A DNA stretch of 33,390 nucleotides from Thiobacillus sp. 65-29 (GCA_001899775.1 MKWN01000002.1:1-33390); one strand, 5' to 3'; shown: positions 9,666 to 17,783, counted from the first letter of the stretch. Notes: generated from the sequence alone by a model not told the origin. A program made the numbers and translations.

Positions 9666-10330
9666 TTGGCTTTGCAGCCGGAACAACACGCGAGGGGGAA
9701 TATCGATGCGCTGCTGGTGGCGGCGGGTTGGCACGTCTGCGATGCCAACGCGGCCAACATCCATGCCTCACAAGGCGTGGCTATCCGCGAATTCCCGCTG
9801 CCCGGCCACGGTTTTGCCGATTACCTTCTCTACATCGACGGCAAAGCCGCTGGCGTAATCGAAGCCAAGAAAGAAGGCGTCACCCTCACCGGCGTTGAAA
9901 CGCAGTCCGACAAATACACCCAGGGTTTGCCCGCCGGGTTGCCGCGCTGGAGCAATCCGCTGCCGTTTGCCTATCAATCCACCGGCGTGGAGACGCGCTT
10001 CACCAACGGCCTCGATCCCAACCCGCGCTCGCGCCCCGTGTTCGCCTTCCACCAGCCCAAGCTCTTGGCCGAATGGCTCGCCTTTCTCCCCTCGCCCGCG
10101 AGCGGGAGAGGGGCCGGGGGAGAGGGCTTGCTGGCGGCTGACGCAAGCACCGGCACTTTACTGGGCAACCTCCAGTCCATGCCGGCGCTCAAGACCGAAG
10201 GCCTCTGGCCCGCCCAGGTCCAGGCCATCCAGAACCTCGAACACTCCCTGAAGGAAAACCGCCCCCGCGCCCTGATCCAGATGGCCACCGGCTCGGGCAA
10301 AACCTTCACCGCCATCTCGTTCATGATCAG
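9666..10330 (+). pseudogene. hsdR: Type I restriction enzyme R subunit, N-terminal remnant
   Basis: The reading frame from TTG 9666 (MALQPEQHARGNIDALLVAAGW) matches HsdR. It holds the nuclease motif (D52 in FADYLLYIDG, E66-A-K68 in VIEAKK) and the start of the helicase domain with Walker A MATGSGKT (206-213). Homology stops about eight residues later at FTAISFMI. From about 10327 the DNA is the antisense of a VapC-like gene, so roughly three quarters of hsdR is missing, and no hsdM or hsdS is present. The product could not be an active translocase. Residues 142-154 (PSPASGRGAGGEG) are encoded by a GC-rich repeat inserted in frame, which adds to the view that the gene is decaying. Confidence 0.88.
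10085..10126. repeat. CCCTCTCCC-type repeat inside hsdR
   Basis: A pyrimidine-rich arm (CTCCCCTCGCCCGC) faces a purine-rich arm (GCGGGAGAGGGG), followed by GGGGGAGAGGG. It is the same kind of element as at 14149-14241 and within dnaE2. It keeps the hsdR frame open and adds about 13 residues not expected in HsdR. Confidence 0.6.
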
Positions 10331-10651
10331 GCCATCCATCACCGGCAGAGGGCGGCAAGAGAGCTCGGATTGGGCGGCGAACTGGGCCCAGGTGTGCAGG
10401 GCGGCGAAATCGAGGGGGAGGATACGGCCGGCGAAGCGCTGTTCCACCTTGCCCAGCCAGGCGGTGAGCTTCTGGCTGCGGCGGGGGTCGGTGGCGCGCA
10501 GCTTGAGGATGCTTTTCTCGATTTCGCCGAGGGTGATGACGCTGAGGTGGAGGCTGGTCTCGTCCTGCTCGTCGAGCCAGGTGATGACCTGCGGCGCGGG
10601 GGATTTCTTGAGGTATTCGGAGAGGACGCAGGTGTCCGGCAACCAACTCAT
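10327..10651 (-). pseudogene. VapC-like PIN-domain toxin, 3' end deleted
   Basis: Reading leftward from ATG at 10651, the protein begins MSWLPDTCVLSEYLKK and follows the FitB/VapC family: the first acidic residue in LPDTCVLSE, SVITLGEIEKSI, RFAGRILPLD and RPLPVMDGLI. The usual next block (about 25-30 residues ending in a VTRN-type motif) is missing. The frame runs instead into the antisense of hsdR. The start overlaps the antitoxin stop (ATGA), the usual toxin-antitoxin layout. The loss of the last helix and strand probably inactivates the RNase, though a chimeric protein could be made because the frame stays open to 9974. Confidence 0.82.
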
Positions 10652-10887
10652 GGCTCGACGTTGCGGCCGGTGTCCGGGTTGCGGGCGAAATCCAGGTCTT
10701 CGCCGGCGAGGCCGGGCCGCAGCAGCAAGGCGGCGGAGAGTTTGCCTCGGCGCGGGCGGGTGAGCCGGGCGTAGGTGTCCGCTGACACGACGACCGCTGT
10801 CGGCTTGCCGTGCACCGTGACGACCTGGGCATCGCCGTGTGTGGCTTCCCTGATCTGCTGGCTCAGGTTGTTCTTGGCTTCCTGCAA
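10648..10887 (-). CDS. Phd/YefM-type antitoxin, start uncertain
   Basis: The protein core WQLQEAKNNLSQQIREA, then VVTVHGKPTAVVVSADTYARL, is typical of Phd/YefM DNA-binding antitoxins, and the C-terminal tail would bind the toxin. The stop overlaps the toxin start. The expected start is an ATG at 10904 preceded by GAGGA, but that ATG is in another frame and ends after 13 codons; two extra bases (CA) just after it would explain this. In-frame options are TTG at 10887 (given here, 79 residues) or the ATG at 11007, which overlaps the stop of the gene upstream and gives about 119 residues. The partner toxin is truncated, so the pair is probably no longer functional. Confidence 0.7.
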   Translation of the reverse strand: MQEAKNNLSQQIREATHGDAQVVTVHGKPTAVVVSADTYARLTRPRRGKLSAALLLRPGLAGEDLDFARNPDTGRNVEP

Positions 10888-11003
10888 TTGCCATTCCTGT
10901 GCATGATGATCGTCCTCACATTCTGTCCAGTCTGGCCAGAATACAACACCGTGCGGGCGGGTTGGCATGCGTGGTTTCAAACATCCGGTTTCAAACGGGG
11001 TGC

Positions 11004-11255
11004 TCATGCCGTCCGCACCCGCCGCTCCACCGTCAGCACCTCGCCCGCCGCGTCCACCACCGCATACAGTCGGGGCTGCGGACGGCCGGCCCACGCCGGG
11101 CCGGGGGCGGGGGTGTCGAGGTAGACCACCTGCGCGCCGTCGAACTGCCGCTCGACCTGGCCGCGGGCGAGCAGATCGTTGAGGGCGTCGATGGAAATCC
11201 CGCGCTGCTTCATGCGGCTGAAGGCGAGGGGGCTGATCTTTCCGAGCTTCATCAT
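11004..11255 (-). CDS. Small protein of unknown function (83 aa), divergent from lexA
   Basis: An 83-residue protein starting [21 protein letters not shown], with [21 protein letters not shown] in the middle and [17 protein letters not shown] at the end. The pattern (helix with RMKQRGIS, then beta strands) recalls DUF4258-like proteins that often lie in toxin-antitoxin neighbourhoods; this is a resemblance only. A strong ribosome site, AGGAG, precedes the ATG. It is the first gene of a minus-strand group leading into the antitoxin and truncated toxin, and it shares its upstream region with lexA. Confidence 0.7.
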   Translation of the reverse strand: MMKLGKISPLAFSRMKQRGISIDALNDLLARGQVERQFDGAQVVYLDTPAPGPAWAGRPQPRLYAVVDAAGEVLTVERRVRTA

Positions 11256-11301
11256 GGTTTCTCCTGTGCGTGCGCGGCGGGCCGGGGTCGGCACATTCGC
11301 A

Positions 11302-11361
11302 TTGGCGTTTTCCGGTTTCTGTATTTATACTGTATACGCATACAGTTGTAAATATGTACAG
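11302..11361 (+). promoter_or_regulatory. lexA promoter with two tandem LexA boxes
   Basis: Box 1 is CTGT-ATACGCAT-ACAG at 11330-11345, an exact CTGT-N8-ACAG match. Box 2 follows directly: TTGT-AAATATGT-ACAG at 11346-11361, one base off. A likely sigma-70 promoter is TTGGCG (11302-11307), 18 bases, TATACT (11326-11331), so box 1 overlaps the -10. This should make lexA-imuA-imuB-dnaE2 SOS-inducible. The same sites lie upstream of the divergent 83-residue gene. Confidence 0.9.
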
Positions 11362-11377
11362 TATTCGGAGCAATGCC

Positions 11378-11980
11378 ATGCGAGACCTGACCCCCCGCCA
11401 GGAAGAAATCCTGAATCTGATCCGCGAGTGGATCGAGACCACCGGCCTGCCGCCGACGCGCGCCGAGATCGCGCAGCGCTTTGGCTTCAGCTCGCCCAAT
11501 GCCGCCGAGCAGCATTTAAAGGGCCTGGCGAAGAAGGGGGTGCTGGAACTGGTGCCGGGCACCTCACGCGGCATCCGGCTGCCGGGCGGCGGCGGGATGC
11601 CGCTGGTGGGTCAGGTGGCGGCGGGCAGCCCGATCCTGGCGCAGGAAAACATTGAGCGGCATTACCAGCTCGACGCCGCGATGTTCAGTCCGCGTGCGGA
11701 CTACCTGCTCAAGGTGCGCGGCATGAGCATGCGGGACGCCGGCATCCTCGACGGTGACCTGCTCGCGGTGCACCGCAGCAATGAAGCCAAGGCCGGGCAG
11801 ATCGTGGTGGCGCGGATCGGCGACGAGGTCACGGTCAAGCGCTTCAAAAAGCGCGGCCACACCGTGCAGTTGCTGCCGGAAAATCCGGATTTCCAGCCGA
11901 TCGAGGTCGACCTCACGCGCCAGGAACTGGTGATCGAGGGGATCGCAGTCGGGGTGATCCGCAATGGCAGGAGCCTGTGA
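11378..11980 (+). CDS. lexA: SOS response repressor LexA
   Basis: Repressor of the SOS regulon that cleaves itself when RecA filaments form. The 200 residues contain the N-terminal winged helix ([17 protein letters not shown], then [20 protein letters not shown]), the cleavage site Ala82-Gly83 in VAAGSPI, nucleophile Ser117 in GMSMRDAGI and the general base Lys154 in VTVKRF. These match E. coli LexA within two positions. The start at 11378 follows GGAG at seven bases. The frame is open further upstream, but that DNA holds the LexA boxes. It leads the mutagenesis operon. Confidence 0.98.
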   Translation: MRDLTPRQEEILNLIREWIETTGLPPTRAEIAQRFGFSSPNAAEQHLKGLAKKGVLELVPGTSRGIRLPGGGGMPLVGQVAAGSPILAQENIERHYQLDAAMFSPRADYLLKVRGMSMRDAGILDGDLLAVHRSNEAKAGQIVVARIGDEVTVKRFKKRGHTVQLLPENPDFQPIEVDLTRQELVIEGIAVGVIRNGRSL

Positions 11981-12022
11981 GAGGTTTCCAAAATGGAAAT
12001 AGCGCGCCAGGAGGGGAGCCCT

Positions 12023-12682
12023 GTGAATTCCTCCCTTGAATCGGTGCTGCAGCATCCCGGCATCTGGCGCGGCAGCCAGCGCGCGCAGGCGGCCGAGGCC
12101 GTGCTGCCGACCGGGTTCGCCGCGCTGGACGCGGTGCTGCCGGGCGGCGGCTGGCCGCGTGGCGCGCTGACCGAGCTGCTGATCCGGCGGCAGGGCATCG
12201 GTGAGCTCAGGTTGCTCACGCCGGCGCTGGCGCGCCTGTCGGAAGAAGACGGCTGGCTTGCCTGGGTGGCACCACCTTACGTGCCCTATGCCGCGGCGCT
12301 CGCCGCGGCCGGTATCGACTTGGCACACGTGCTGGTGGCGAAGCCCGCCAGCGACGCCGACACCTGGTGGACGGCGGAGCAGGCGTTGCGCTCGGGGGCA
12401 TGCGGGGCGCTGCTGGCGTGGCTGCGCGCGGCCGACGAGCGGCGCATGCGCCGCCTGCAACTGGCAGCCGAGACGGGTCGCGCCTGGGGCGTGCTGTTCC
12501 GCCACGCGCGTCTTGCCACGGAGCGTTCGCCCGCCGCGCTGCGCCTGCTGCTCGAACCCGCAAGTGAAGGGCTTGCGGTGCGCGTCCTCAAGCGGCGCGG
12601 CGGGCCGGTGAACCGGCCGCTGGTGGTGGCCTTGCCCGACGCGGGACGCACGACGTCCGTGCTGTCGCTGGCGCGTTCCTGA
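12023..12682 (+). CDS. imuA: Translesion synthesis-associated protein ImuA
   Basis: RecA-like accessory protein of the ImuA-ImuB-DnaE2 mutasome, which copies past DNA damage during the SOS response. Recognisable parts are LQHPGIWRGS near the start, LPTGFAALDAVLPGGGWPRGALTELL (a degenerate Walker A region in two pieces) and the C-terminal RRGGPVNRPL. The GTG at 12023 is preferred because AGGAGGGG lies just before it, giving 219 residues; an ATG at 11993 would add ten residues. It follows lexA by 42 nt with no terminator. Confidence 0.9.
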   Translation: MNSSLESVLQHPGIWRGSQRAQAAEAVLPTGFAALDAVLPGGGWPRGALTELLIRRQGIGELRLLTPALARLSEEDGWLAWVAPPYVPYAAALAAAGIDLAHVLVAKPASDADTWWTAEQALRSGACGALLAWLRAADERRMRRLQLAAETGRAWGVLFRHARLATERSPAALRLLLEPASEGLAVRVLKRRGGPVNRPLVVALPDAGRTTSVLSLARS

Positions 12683-12719
12683 ATCGTATTCCCGCGGTAC
12701 GTTCTGCGAGCGGATTGTC

Positions 12720-14123
12720 ATGCTGTGGCTCGCGCTCCATTTCCATTCGCTGCCGCTGGAAGTTTTCACCCGCGGCGCGGCCGTGTCCGGGCCGCTGGCG
12801 GTGGCCGAAAAACTGGGCGGCCGCACCCGGGTCGTCGCCTGCAACGCCGCCGCCGAGGCCTGCGGCGTGGGTGCGGGCATGGCCGCCTCCGCGGCGCAGG
12901 CCCTGGCCGACGGCCTCGTCGTGCGCCAGCGCGATGCGCTGGCCGAACAGGCGGCGCTCGAGGGGCTCGCCGTGTGGGCGGGGCGCTTCACGTCCTCGGT
13001 GAGCATGGCGCCGCCCGCCGGGCTGCTGCTCGAAGTCGGCACGTGTCTCAACTTGCATCGCGGCCTGGGCAATCTGCTGAAGATGGCGCGCAGCGGGCTT
13101 GAAGAAGTGGGCTACGCGGCGGCCATGGCCTGCGCGCCGTCGTCGCGCGGCGCCTGGTTGCTGGCGCGTGCGGGCGTGGAAAAGGCGATCCACGAGCCTG
13201 CGCGGCTGGAAGCCATTCTCGTCACCTTGCCGGTCGCGCTGCTCGACCAGCCGGCGGGGGTGGTGGAGGGTCTGGACAGGATTGGCGCATCGTCGCTGGG
13301 CGACTGCCTGCGCCTGCCACGCGCCGGTCTGGCGCGGCGCTTCGGCCAGGCGCTCGTCGACGAACTCGACCGCGCGCTGGGACGCGTGCCCGAGGCACGT
13401 GCCTTCTTCGAGCCGCCGGCGCGCTTCGAGCGCGCGCTGGAACTGCCCGCGCCAGTGCACGTGGCGGAAGCACTGCTGTTCGCCGTGCGCCGCCTGCTGC
13501 CGGAGCTGGAGGGATTTCTCACACGGCGCCAGGCTGGCGTGCAGGAACTGGAACTCGTCTGTCGCCACGAACGGCGCGACGCCACCGTCGTGAAGCTCGG
13601 CTTCGTCAAGCCGGTGCGCGACGCCGGGCGCATGCAGCTGCTCATGCACGAGACGCTCGGCCGCACCCGGCTGCCGGCAGCGGTACACACGATCGTGTTG
13701 CGCGCGCCGCGCGTGCAGCCGCTGGCGGGAGCGAACGCTGACCTGTTCCGGACGCAACACGGCGAGGCCGACGGCGACCTGCTGCTCGAGCGTCTGCGCA
13801 TCCGCCTCGGCCCGGACGCGGTTCACGGCGTCGAGACCGCCGCCGATCATCGTCCCGAATGCGCCTGGCGGCCGGCGCAAGGCTCGAAGCGTGCCGCTGC
13901 GGCCAACCGCCACCGCCCGCTGTGGCTGCTGCCCGATCCGCTGCCATGCCGCGACGGCCGGCTCAAGCTGCAATCCGGCCCCGAGCGCATCGAAAGCGGC
14001 TGGTGGGACGGCGGCGATGTCGCGCGCGATTACTACGTGGCGGAGGATGGGGACGGCGCGCGGCTGTGGGTGTATTGCGACCGTGTGAGTGGCGAGTGGT
14101 ATGTGCATGGGGTGTTTGCGTGA
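12720..14123 (+). CDS. imuB: Y-family polymerase-like protein ImuB
   Basis: Non-catalytic Y-family polymerase homologue that bridges DnaE2, ImuA and the beta clamp. The 467 residues begin MLWLALHFHSLPLEVF, where active Y-family enzymes have an acidic DxD-type motif; here those acidic residues are absent, as is normal for ImuB. LLLEVG follows at about residue 101. Near the C-terminus HRPLWLLPDP looks like the clamp-binding motif, followed by the ImuB signature ESGWWDGGDVARDYYVAE. It starts 37 nt after imuA. Confidence 0.93.
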   Translation: MLWLALHFHSLPLEVFTRGAAVSGPLAVAEKLGGRTRVVACNAAAEACGVGAGMAASAAQALADGLVVRQRDALAEQAALEGLAVWAGRFTSSVSMAPPAGLLLEVGTCLNLHRGLGNLLKMARSGLEEVGYAAAMACAPSSRGAWLLARAGVEKAIHEPARLEAILVTLPVALLDQPAGVVEGLDRIGASSLGDCLRLPRAGLARRFGQALVDELDRALGRVPEARAFFEPPARFERALELPAPVHVAEALLFAVRRLLPELEGFLTRRQAGVQELELVCRHERRDATVVKLGFVKPVRDAGRMQLLMHETLGRTRLPAAVHTIVLRAPRVQPLAGANADLFRTQHGEADGDLLLERLRIRLGPDAVHGVETAADHRPECAWRPAQGSKRAAAANRHRPLWLLPDPLPCRDGRLKLQSGPERIESGWWDGGDVARDYYVAEDGDGARLWVYCDRVSGEWYVHGVFA

Positions 14124-14148
14124 AGATGAAAGGCGGCCCTGTCCCTGA

Positions 14149-14241
14149 CCCTCTCCCCAAGGGGAGAGGGTATGAGGATCGATGCTTCGCAGCGAAACCA
14201 GGCATTCCATGGGAACCCCTCTCCCACTTGTGGGAGAGGGG
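14149..14241. repeat. Pair of CCCTCTCCC hairpins between imuB and dnaE2
   Basis: Two perfect hairpins: CCCTCTCCCC-AA-GGGGAGAGGG (14149-14170) and CCCCTCTCCCAC-TT-GTGGGAGAGGGG (14216-14241). A further GTGGGGAGAGGG follows to about 14253. They fill most of the 146-nt gap between imuB and dnaE2. The stems are strong enough to affect transcription or mRNA stability, but no T-tract is present. Related elements occur inside hsdR and dnaE2. Confidence 0.85.
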
Positions 14242-14269
14242 GTGGGGAGAGGGCCGGTCTTAAGCTGTC

Positions 14270-17200
14270 ATGTCCTACGCCGAACTCCACTGCCTCTCCA
14301 ACTTCACCTTCCTGCGCGGTGCGTCGCGCCCGGAGGAACTGGTCGCGCGCGTGCATGAACTCGGCTACGCGGCGCTCGCCATCACTGACGAATGCTCGCT
14401 CGCCGGCGTCGTGCGCGCGCACGTGGCGGCGAAGGAGGTGGGCTTGAAGCTCATCGTCGGCAGCGAAATCGAATTCAGCGAAGGCACGCGCGTGGTGCTG
14501 CTGGCAACCGACCGCGCGGGCTATGGCAATCTTTCCGCGCTCATTACGCGCGGGCGGCGCAGTGCGATCAAGGGACGTTACAGGCTTTCGCTCGCCGACC
14601 TTGCCGATGGCGTGCCCGGCTGCCTCGCTCTACTGCTCGCCGACCCGCCGCCAACGCTTGCACACGCGCAAAGCATCGCCGCACGCTTCCCCGGCCGCGC
14701 CTGGCTCGCGGTGGGGCTGTTCCGTGCGCCCGACGATGCCGAGCGGCTCGGCGCGGCGATCGAGCTGGCTGAAACATCCGCCCTGCCGATGGTTGCGGCG
14801 GGCGAGGTGCACATGCATGTCGCCGGACGGCGCGCGCTGCAGGACACGCTCACCGCGATCCGTCTTGGCGTGCCGGTGTTCGACGTGGGCAACGCGCTCC
14901 ATCCCAACGCCGAGCGCCATCTGCGCGCGCCCGCCGACCTGGCCCGGCTTTATCCGAAGGCCTTGATTGACGCGACACTAACGATCGCCGCGCGCTGTAG
15001 CTTTTCGCTCGATACGCTGCGTTATGAATACCCGGAAGAGCTGGTGCCGCCCGGCGAGACCGCGATCGGCCATCTGCGCAAGCTGACCGAGGAAGGTCTT
15101 GCCCTGCGCTTTACTGCAGGTACGCCAGAGGCGGTGCGTGCGCAGATCGAACACGAACTCGCGCTGATCGAGGAACTCGGCTACGAGCCGTACTTCCTCA
15201 CCGTGCACGACATCGTCCGTTTCGCCCGTCGCCGCGGCATCCTCTGCCAGGGGCGCGGTTCGGCGGCGAATTCGGCGGTGTGCTACGCGCTTTTCATCAC
15301 CGAGGTGAATCCGGCGTGCATGGCGATGCTGTTCGAACGCTTCATCTCGCGCGAGCGCAACGAGCCCCCCGACATCGACGTCGATTTCGAGCACGAGCGG
15401 CGCGAGGAAGTGATCCAGTACCTCTACGCCAAGTACGGCCGCGACCGTGCCGCGCTCGCCGCGACGGTGATCAGCTACCGCCCAAGGAGCGCGATGCGCG
15501 ACGTCGGCAAGGCGCTCGGCTTCGACCTCGAGCAGGTCGACCGCCTGGCCAAGTCCATGGCGTGGTGGGACGGCCGCAAGATCAAGCCCGAGCGCCTGAT
15601 GGAAGCGGGCTTCGATCCTGCCAACAGAAAAGTCGCGCTGCTGATCCGGCTGGTCGACGAACTGGTCGGCTTTCCGCGCCACCTCTCGCAGCACGTCGGC
15701 GGCTTTGTCATCGCGCGCGGACAGCTCTCGCAACTGGTGCCGGTCGAGAACGCGGTAATGCCCGAGCGCACCCTCATCCAGTGGGACAAGGACGATCTCG
15801 ACGCGCTGGGGCTGCTGAAGATCGACGTCCTCGCGCTCGGCATGCTCTCGGCGATCCGCCGCGCGCTCGACCTCGTGAGCAGCATGCGCGGGTGGCCGTT
15901 CGCGATGAGCGACGTGCCGTCCGAGGACCCGGCGGTGTACGAGATGATCGGCCGCGCGGACACGCTCGGCGTGTTCCAGATCGAGTCGCGCGCGCAGATG
16001 GCGATGCTGCCGCGCATGAAGCCGCGCCGCTTCTACGACCTGGTGATCGAAGTTGCCATCGTGCGTCCGGGACCGATCCAGGGCGGCATGGTGCATCCCT
16101 ACCTGCGTCGCCGCGAAGGCACCGAGCCCGTTACCTATCCGAGTGAAGCGGTGCGCGGCGTGCTGGAAAGAACGCTCGGTGTGCCGATCTTCCAGGAACA
16201 GGTGATGCAGCTCGCGGTCGTCGCCGCCGGTTTCACACCGGGCGAAGCCGACCGGCTGCGCCGCTCGATGGCGGCATGGCGCAGGAAGGGCGGGCTCGAT
16301 GCATTCGAGCAACGCCTCATCGACGGCATGCGCGAACGGGGTTACACGGAGGATTTCGCGCGGCAGATTTTCATGCAGATCCAGGGATTCGGCGAATACG
16401 GTTTTCCCGAATCGCACGCTGCGAGTTTCGCACTCCTGGTCTACGTCTCGGCCTGGCTGAAGCGCCACGAGCCGGCGGCGTTCGCCTGTGCGCTCCTGAA
16501 CAGCCAGTCGATGGGCTTCTACGCGCCGGCGCAGATCGTGCAGGACGCGCGCCGCCACGGGGTGGAGGTGTTGCCGGTCGACGTGCTGGAAAGCGAGTGG
16601 GACTGCACGCTGGAGCAGGGGTCAGGATTCAGGGGTCAGGATTCAGGGGGTGGAGGTGGGGGAGAGGGGCAAGGCCCGACCCAAGCACAAAGCACCCCCT
16701 CTCCGCTGGAACGATTGCCCGCTCCCCTTCGGGGAGAGGGCTGGGGAGAGGGGGGGCGTGCATGCGAAGGCACGAGCCCGCCCGCCCTCCGTCTCGGCCT
16801 GCGCCTGGTCAATGGCTTTTCCCTCGAAGGCGCCGCGCGCCTGACCGCGGCGCGCGCGCAAAAGCCCTTCGCCAGCGTCGACGATCTCGCCGCACGCAGC
16901 GGGCTCGATGCGCGTGACCTCAAGTGCCTCGCCGCCGCCGGTGCGCTGGCCCGTCTGGCCGGCCATCGCAGGCAGGCTTATTGGGATGTCGCCGGCATCG
17001 AGCGAGCCAACCCGCTCGCCATGGCGCGCGCTGAAGAGCCGCAGCCCGACTTGTTTCCACTCAGCGAAGGCCAGGACCTCGTCGCCGACTACGCCAGCCT
17101 GGGCCTCAGCCTCGGCCGCCATCCGCTCGCGCTGCTGCGCGACCGTCTGCGACGCGAGCGGATCGTTACCGCCGAGGCACTGCGCCATCTGCCGCACGGC

Positions 17201-17482
17201 CGCCTCGCGCGCGCCGCCGGCCTCGTGCTCAACCGCCAGCGCCCCGGCACCGCGAGCGGCGTCACCTTCCTCACCCTGGAGGACGAGACCGGGCATGTGA
17301 ACGTGGTCGTGTGGCGCGACCTCGCCGAGCGGCAGCGGCGCGAACTACTCGGCGCGCGCCTCCTGGCCGTCTATGGCACGCTCGAGCGGCAGGGCGACGT
17401 GGCGCATCTTGTCGCCGGGCATCTGCGGGATATGACGCCGCTGCTGGGCAATCTGGTCACGCATTCGCGGGATTTTCATTGA
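14270..17482 (+). CDS. dnaE2: Error-prone DNA polymerase DnaE2 (ImuC)
   Basis: C-family polymerase that performs SOS mutagenesis with ImuA and ImuB. The 1070 residues start with a PHP domain (AELHCLSNFTFLRGASRPEEL) and continue with GRGSAANSAVCYAL and the catalytic loop PDIDVDFEHERR (D368, D370, D372). ISYRPRSAMRDVGKALG, FGEYGFPESHAASFALLVY and a C-terminal OB fold (SGVTFLTLEDETGHVNVVVW) follow. Residues about 783-837 are an unexpected Gly/Pro/Ser-rich insert encoded by repeats, between DWDCTLE-type sequence (here EWDCTLE) and ALRLGLRLVNGF. Without it the protein would have the usual length of about 1015-1050. The frame is intact. The ribosome site before 14270 is weak. Confidence 0.96.
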   Translation: MSYAELHCLSNFTFLRGASRPEELVARVHELGYAALAITDECSLAGVVRAHVAAKEVGLKLIVGSEIEFSEGTRVVLLATDRAGYGNLSALITRGRRSAIKGRYRLSLADLADGVPGCLALLLADPPPTLAHAQSIAARFPGRAWLAVGLFRAPDDAERLGAAIELAETSALPMVAAGEVHMHVAGRRALQDTLTAIRLGVPVFDVGNALHPNAERHLRAPADLARLYPKALIDATLTIAARCSFSLDTLRYEYPEELVPPGETAIGHLRKLTEEGLALRFTAGTPEAVRAQIEHELALIEELGYEPYFLTVHDIVRFARRRGILCQGRGSAANSAVCYALFITEVNPACMAMLFERFISRERNEPPDIDVDFEHERREEVIQYLYAKYGRDRAALAATVISYRPRSAMRDVGKALGFDLEQVDRLAKSMAWWDGRKIKPERLMEAGFDPANRKVALLIRLVDELVGFPRHLSQHVGGFVIARGQLSQLVPVENAVMPERTLIQWDKDDLDALGLLKIDVLALGMLSAIRRALDLVSSMRGWPFAMSDVPSEDPAVYEMIGRADTLGVFQIESRAQMAMLPRMKPRRFYDLVIEVAIVRPGPIQGGMVHPYLRRREGTEPVTYPSEAVRGVLERTLGVPIFQEQVMQLAVVAAGFTPGEADRLRRSMAAWRRKGGLDAFEQRLIDGMRERGYTEDFARQIFMQIQGFGEYGFPESHAASFALLVYVSAWLKRHEPAAFACALLNSQSMGFYAPAQIVQDARRHGVEVLPVDVLESEWDCTLEQGSGFRGQDSGGGGGGEGQGPTQAQSTPSPLERLPAPLRGEGWGEGGRACEGTSPPALRLGLRLVNGFSLEGAARLTAARAQKPFASVDDLAARSGLDARDLKCLAAAGALARLAGHRRQAYWDVAGIERANPLAMARAEEPQPDLFPLSEGQDLVADYASLGLSLGRHPLALLRDRLRRERIVTAEALRHLPHGRLARAAGLVLNRQRPGTASGVTFLTLEDETGHVNVVVWRDLAERQRRELLGARLLAVYGTLERQGDVAHLVAGHLRDMTPLLGNLVTHSRDFH
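16616..16783. repeat. Repeat cluster inserted in frame in dnaE2
   Basis: Begins with a 14-nt unit GGGGTCAGGATTCA present twice in tandem (16618-16645). CCCTCTCC-type arms follow: a pyrimidine-rich arm near 16691-16700, a tight hairpin CTCCCC-TTC-GGGGAG, and purine-rich GGGGAGAGGG arms ending near 16757. The total length is a multiple of three, and no stop is created. The sequence is unlike the codon pattern on either side. Confidence 0.8.
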
Positions 17483-17498
17483 ACCTGAAAAAAGCAGT

Positions 17499-17530
17499 TG
17501 AACCACAGCGACACAGAGAACACAGAGCAA
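17499..17530. repeat. CACAGAG-rich short motif
   Basis: Contains ACCACAG, ACACAGAG and ACACAGAG in close succession just after the dnaE2 stop. A similar motif is common in intergenic DNA of many bacteria; its role is unknown. It marks the boundary between dnaE2 and the pseudogene that follows. Confidence 0.35.
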
Positions 17531-17583
17531 AAACATGTGTGTCGGCAAGCACCGTCCGTCACCCGATCCGATTCTTGCGACGT

Positions 17584-17783
17584 TTAACTCAACATGCCGC
17601 CGTCCACGCGGAACTGCGAGGAGGAACAGCACCATGTTCGCGATGTCCGCGCTCTCGGCGTAACGCCCCAGAGGGATGGAATGGGCGATGGCTTCCTGCG
17701 ATGCGCCGGAGCCGCTTTCCAGCGAACGCACCATCCGTGTGTTGACCGGCGAGGGGCGCACGGAGTTGACGCGCACCTGATGC
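17584..17783 (-). pseudogene. Short-chain dehydrogenase/reductase, C-terminal remnant
   Basis: On the minus strand the text VRVNSVRPSPVNTRMVRSL, then AIAHSIPLGRYAESADIANMVLFLL, matches the C-terminal third of SDR-family oxidoreductases. Near 17620 the frame breaks, and the usual ending VDGGMLS appears in another frame before TAA at 17584. The Rossmann fold and the catalytic YxxxK are absent. This is a decayed fragment. The rest of the 395-nt gap between dnaE2 and the next gene shows nothing else I can support. Confidence 0.8.

Noticed and set aside
14149-16760. CRISPR array suggested by repeated CCCTCTCCC blocks
   Set aside because: Spacing and length are irregular, there are no unique spacers of constant size, and no cas gene is nearby.
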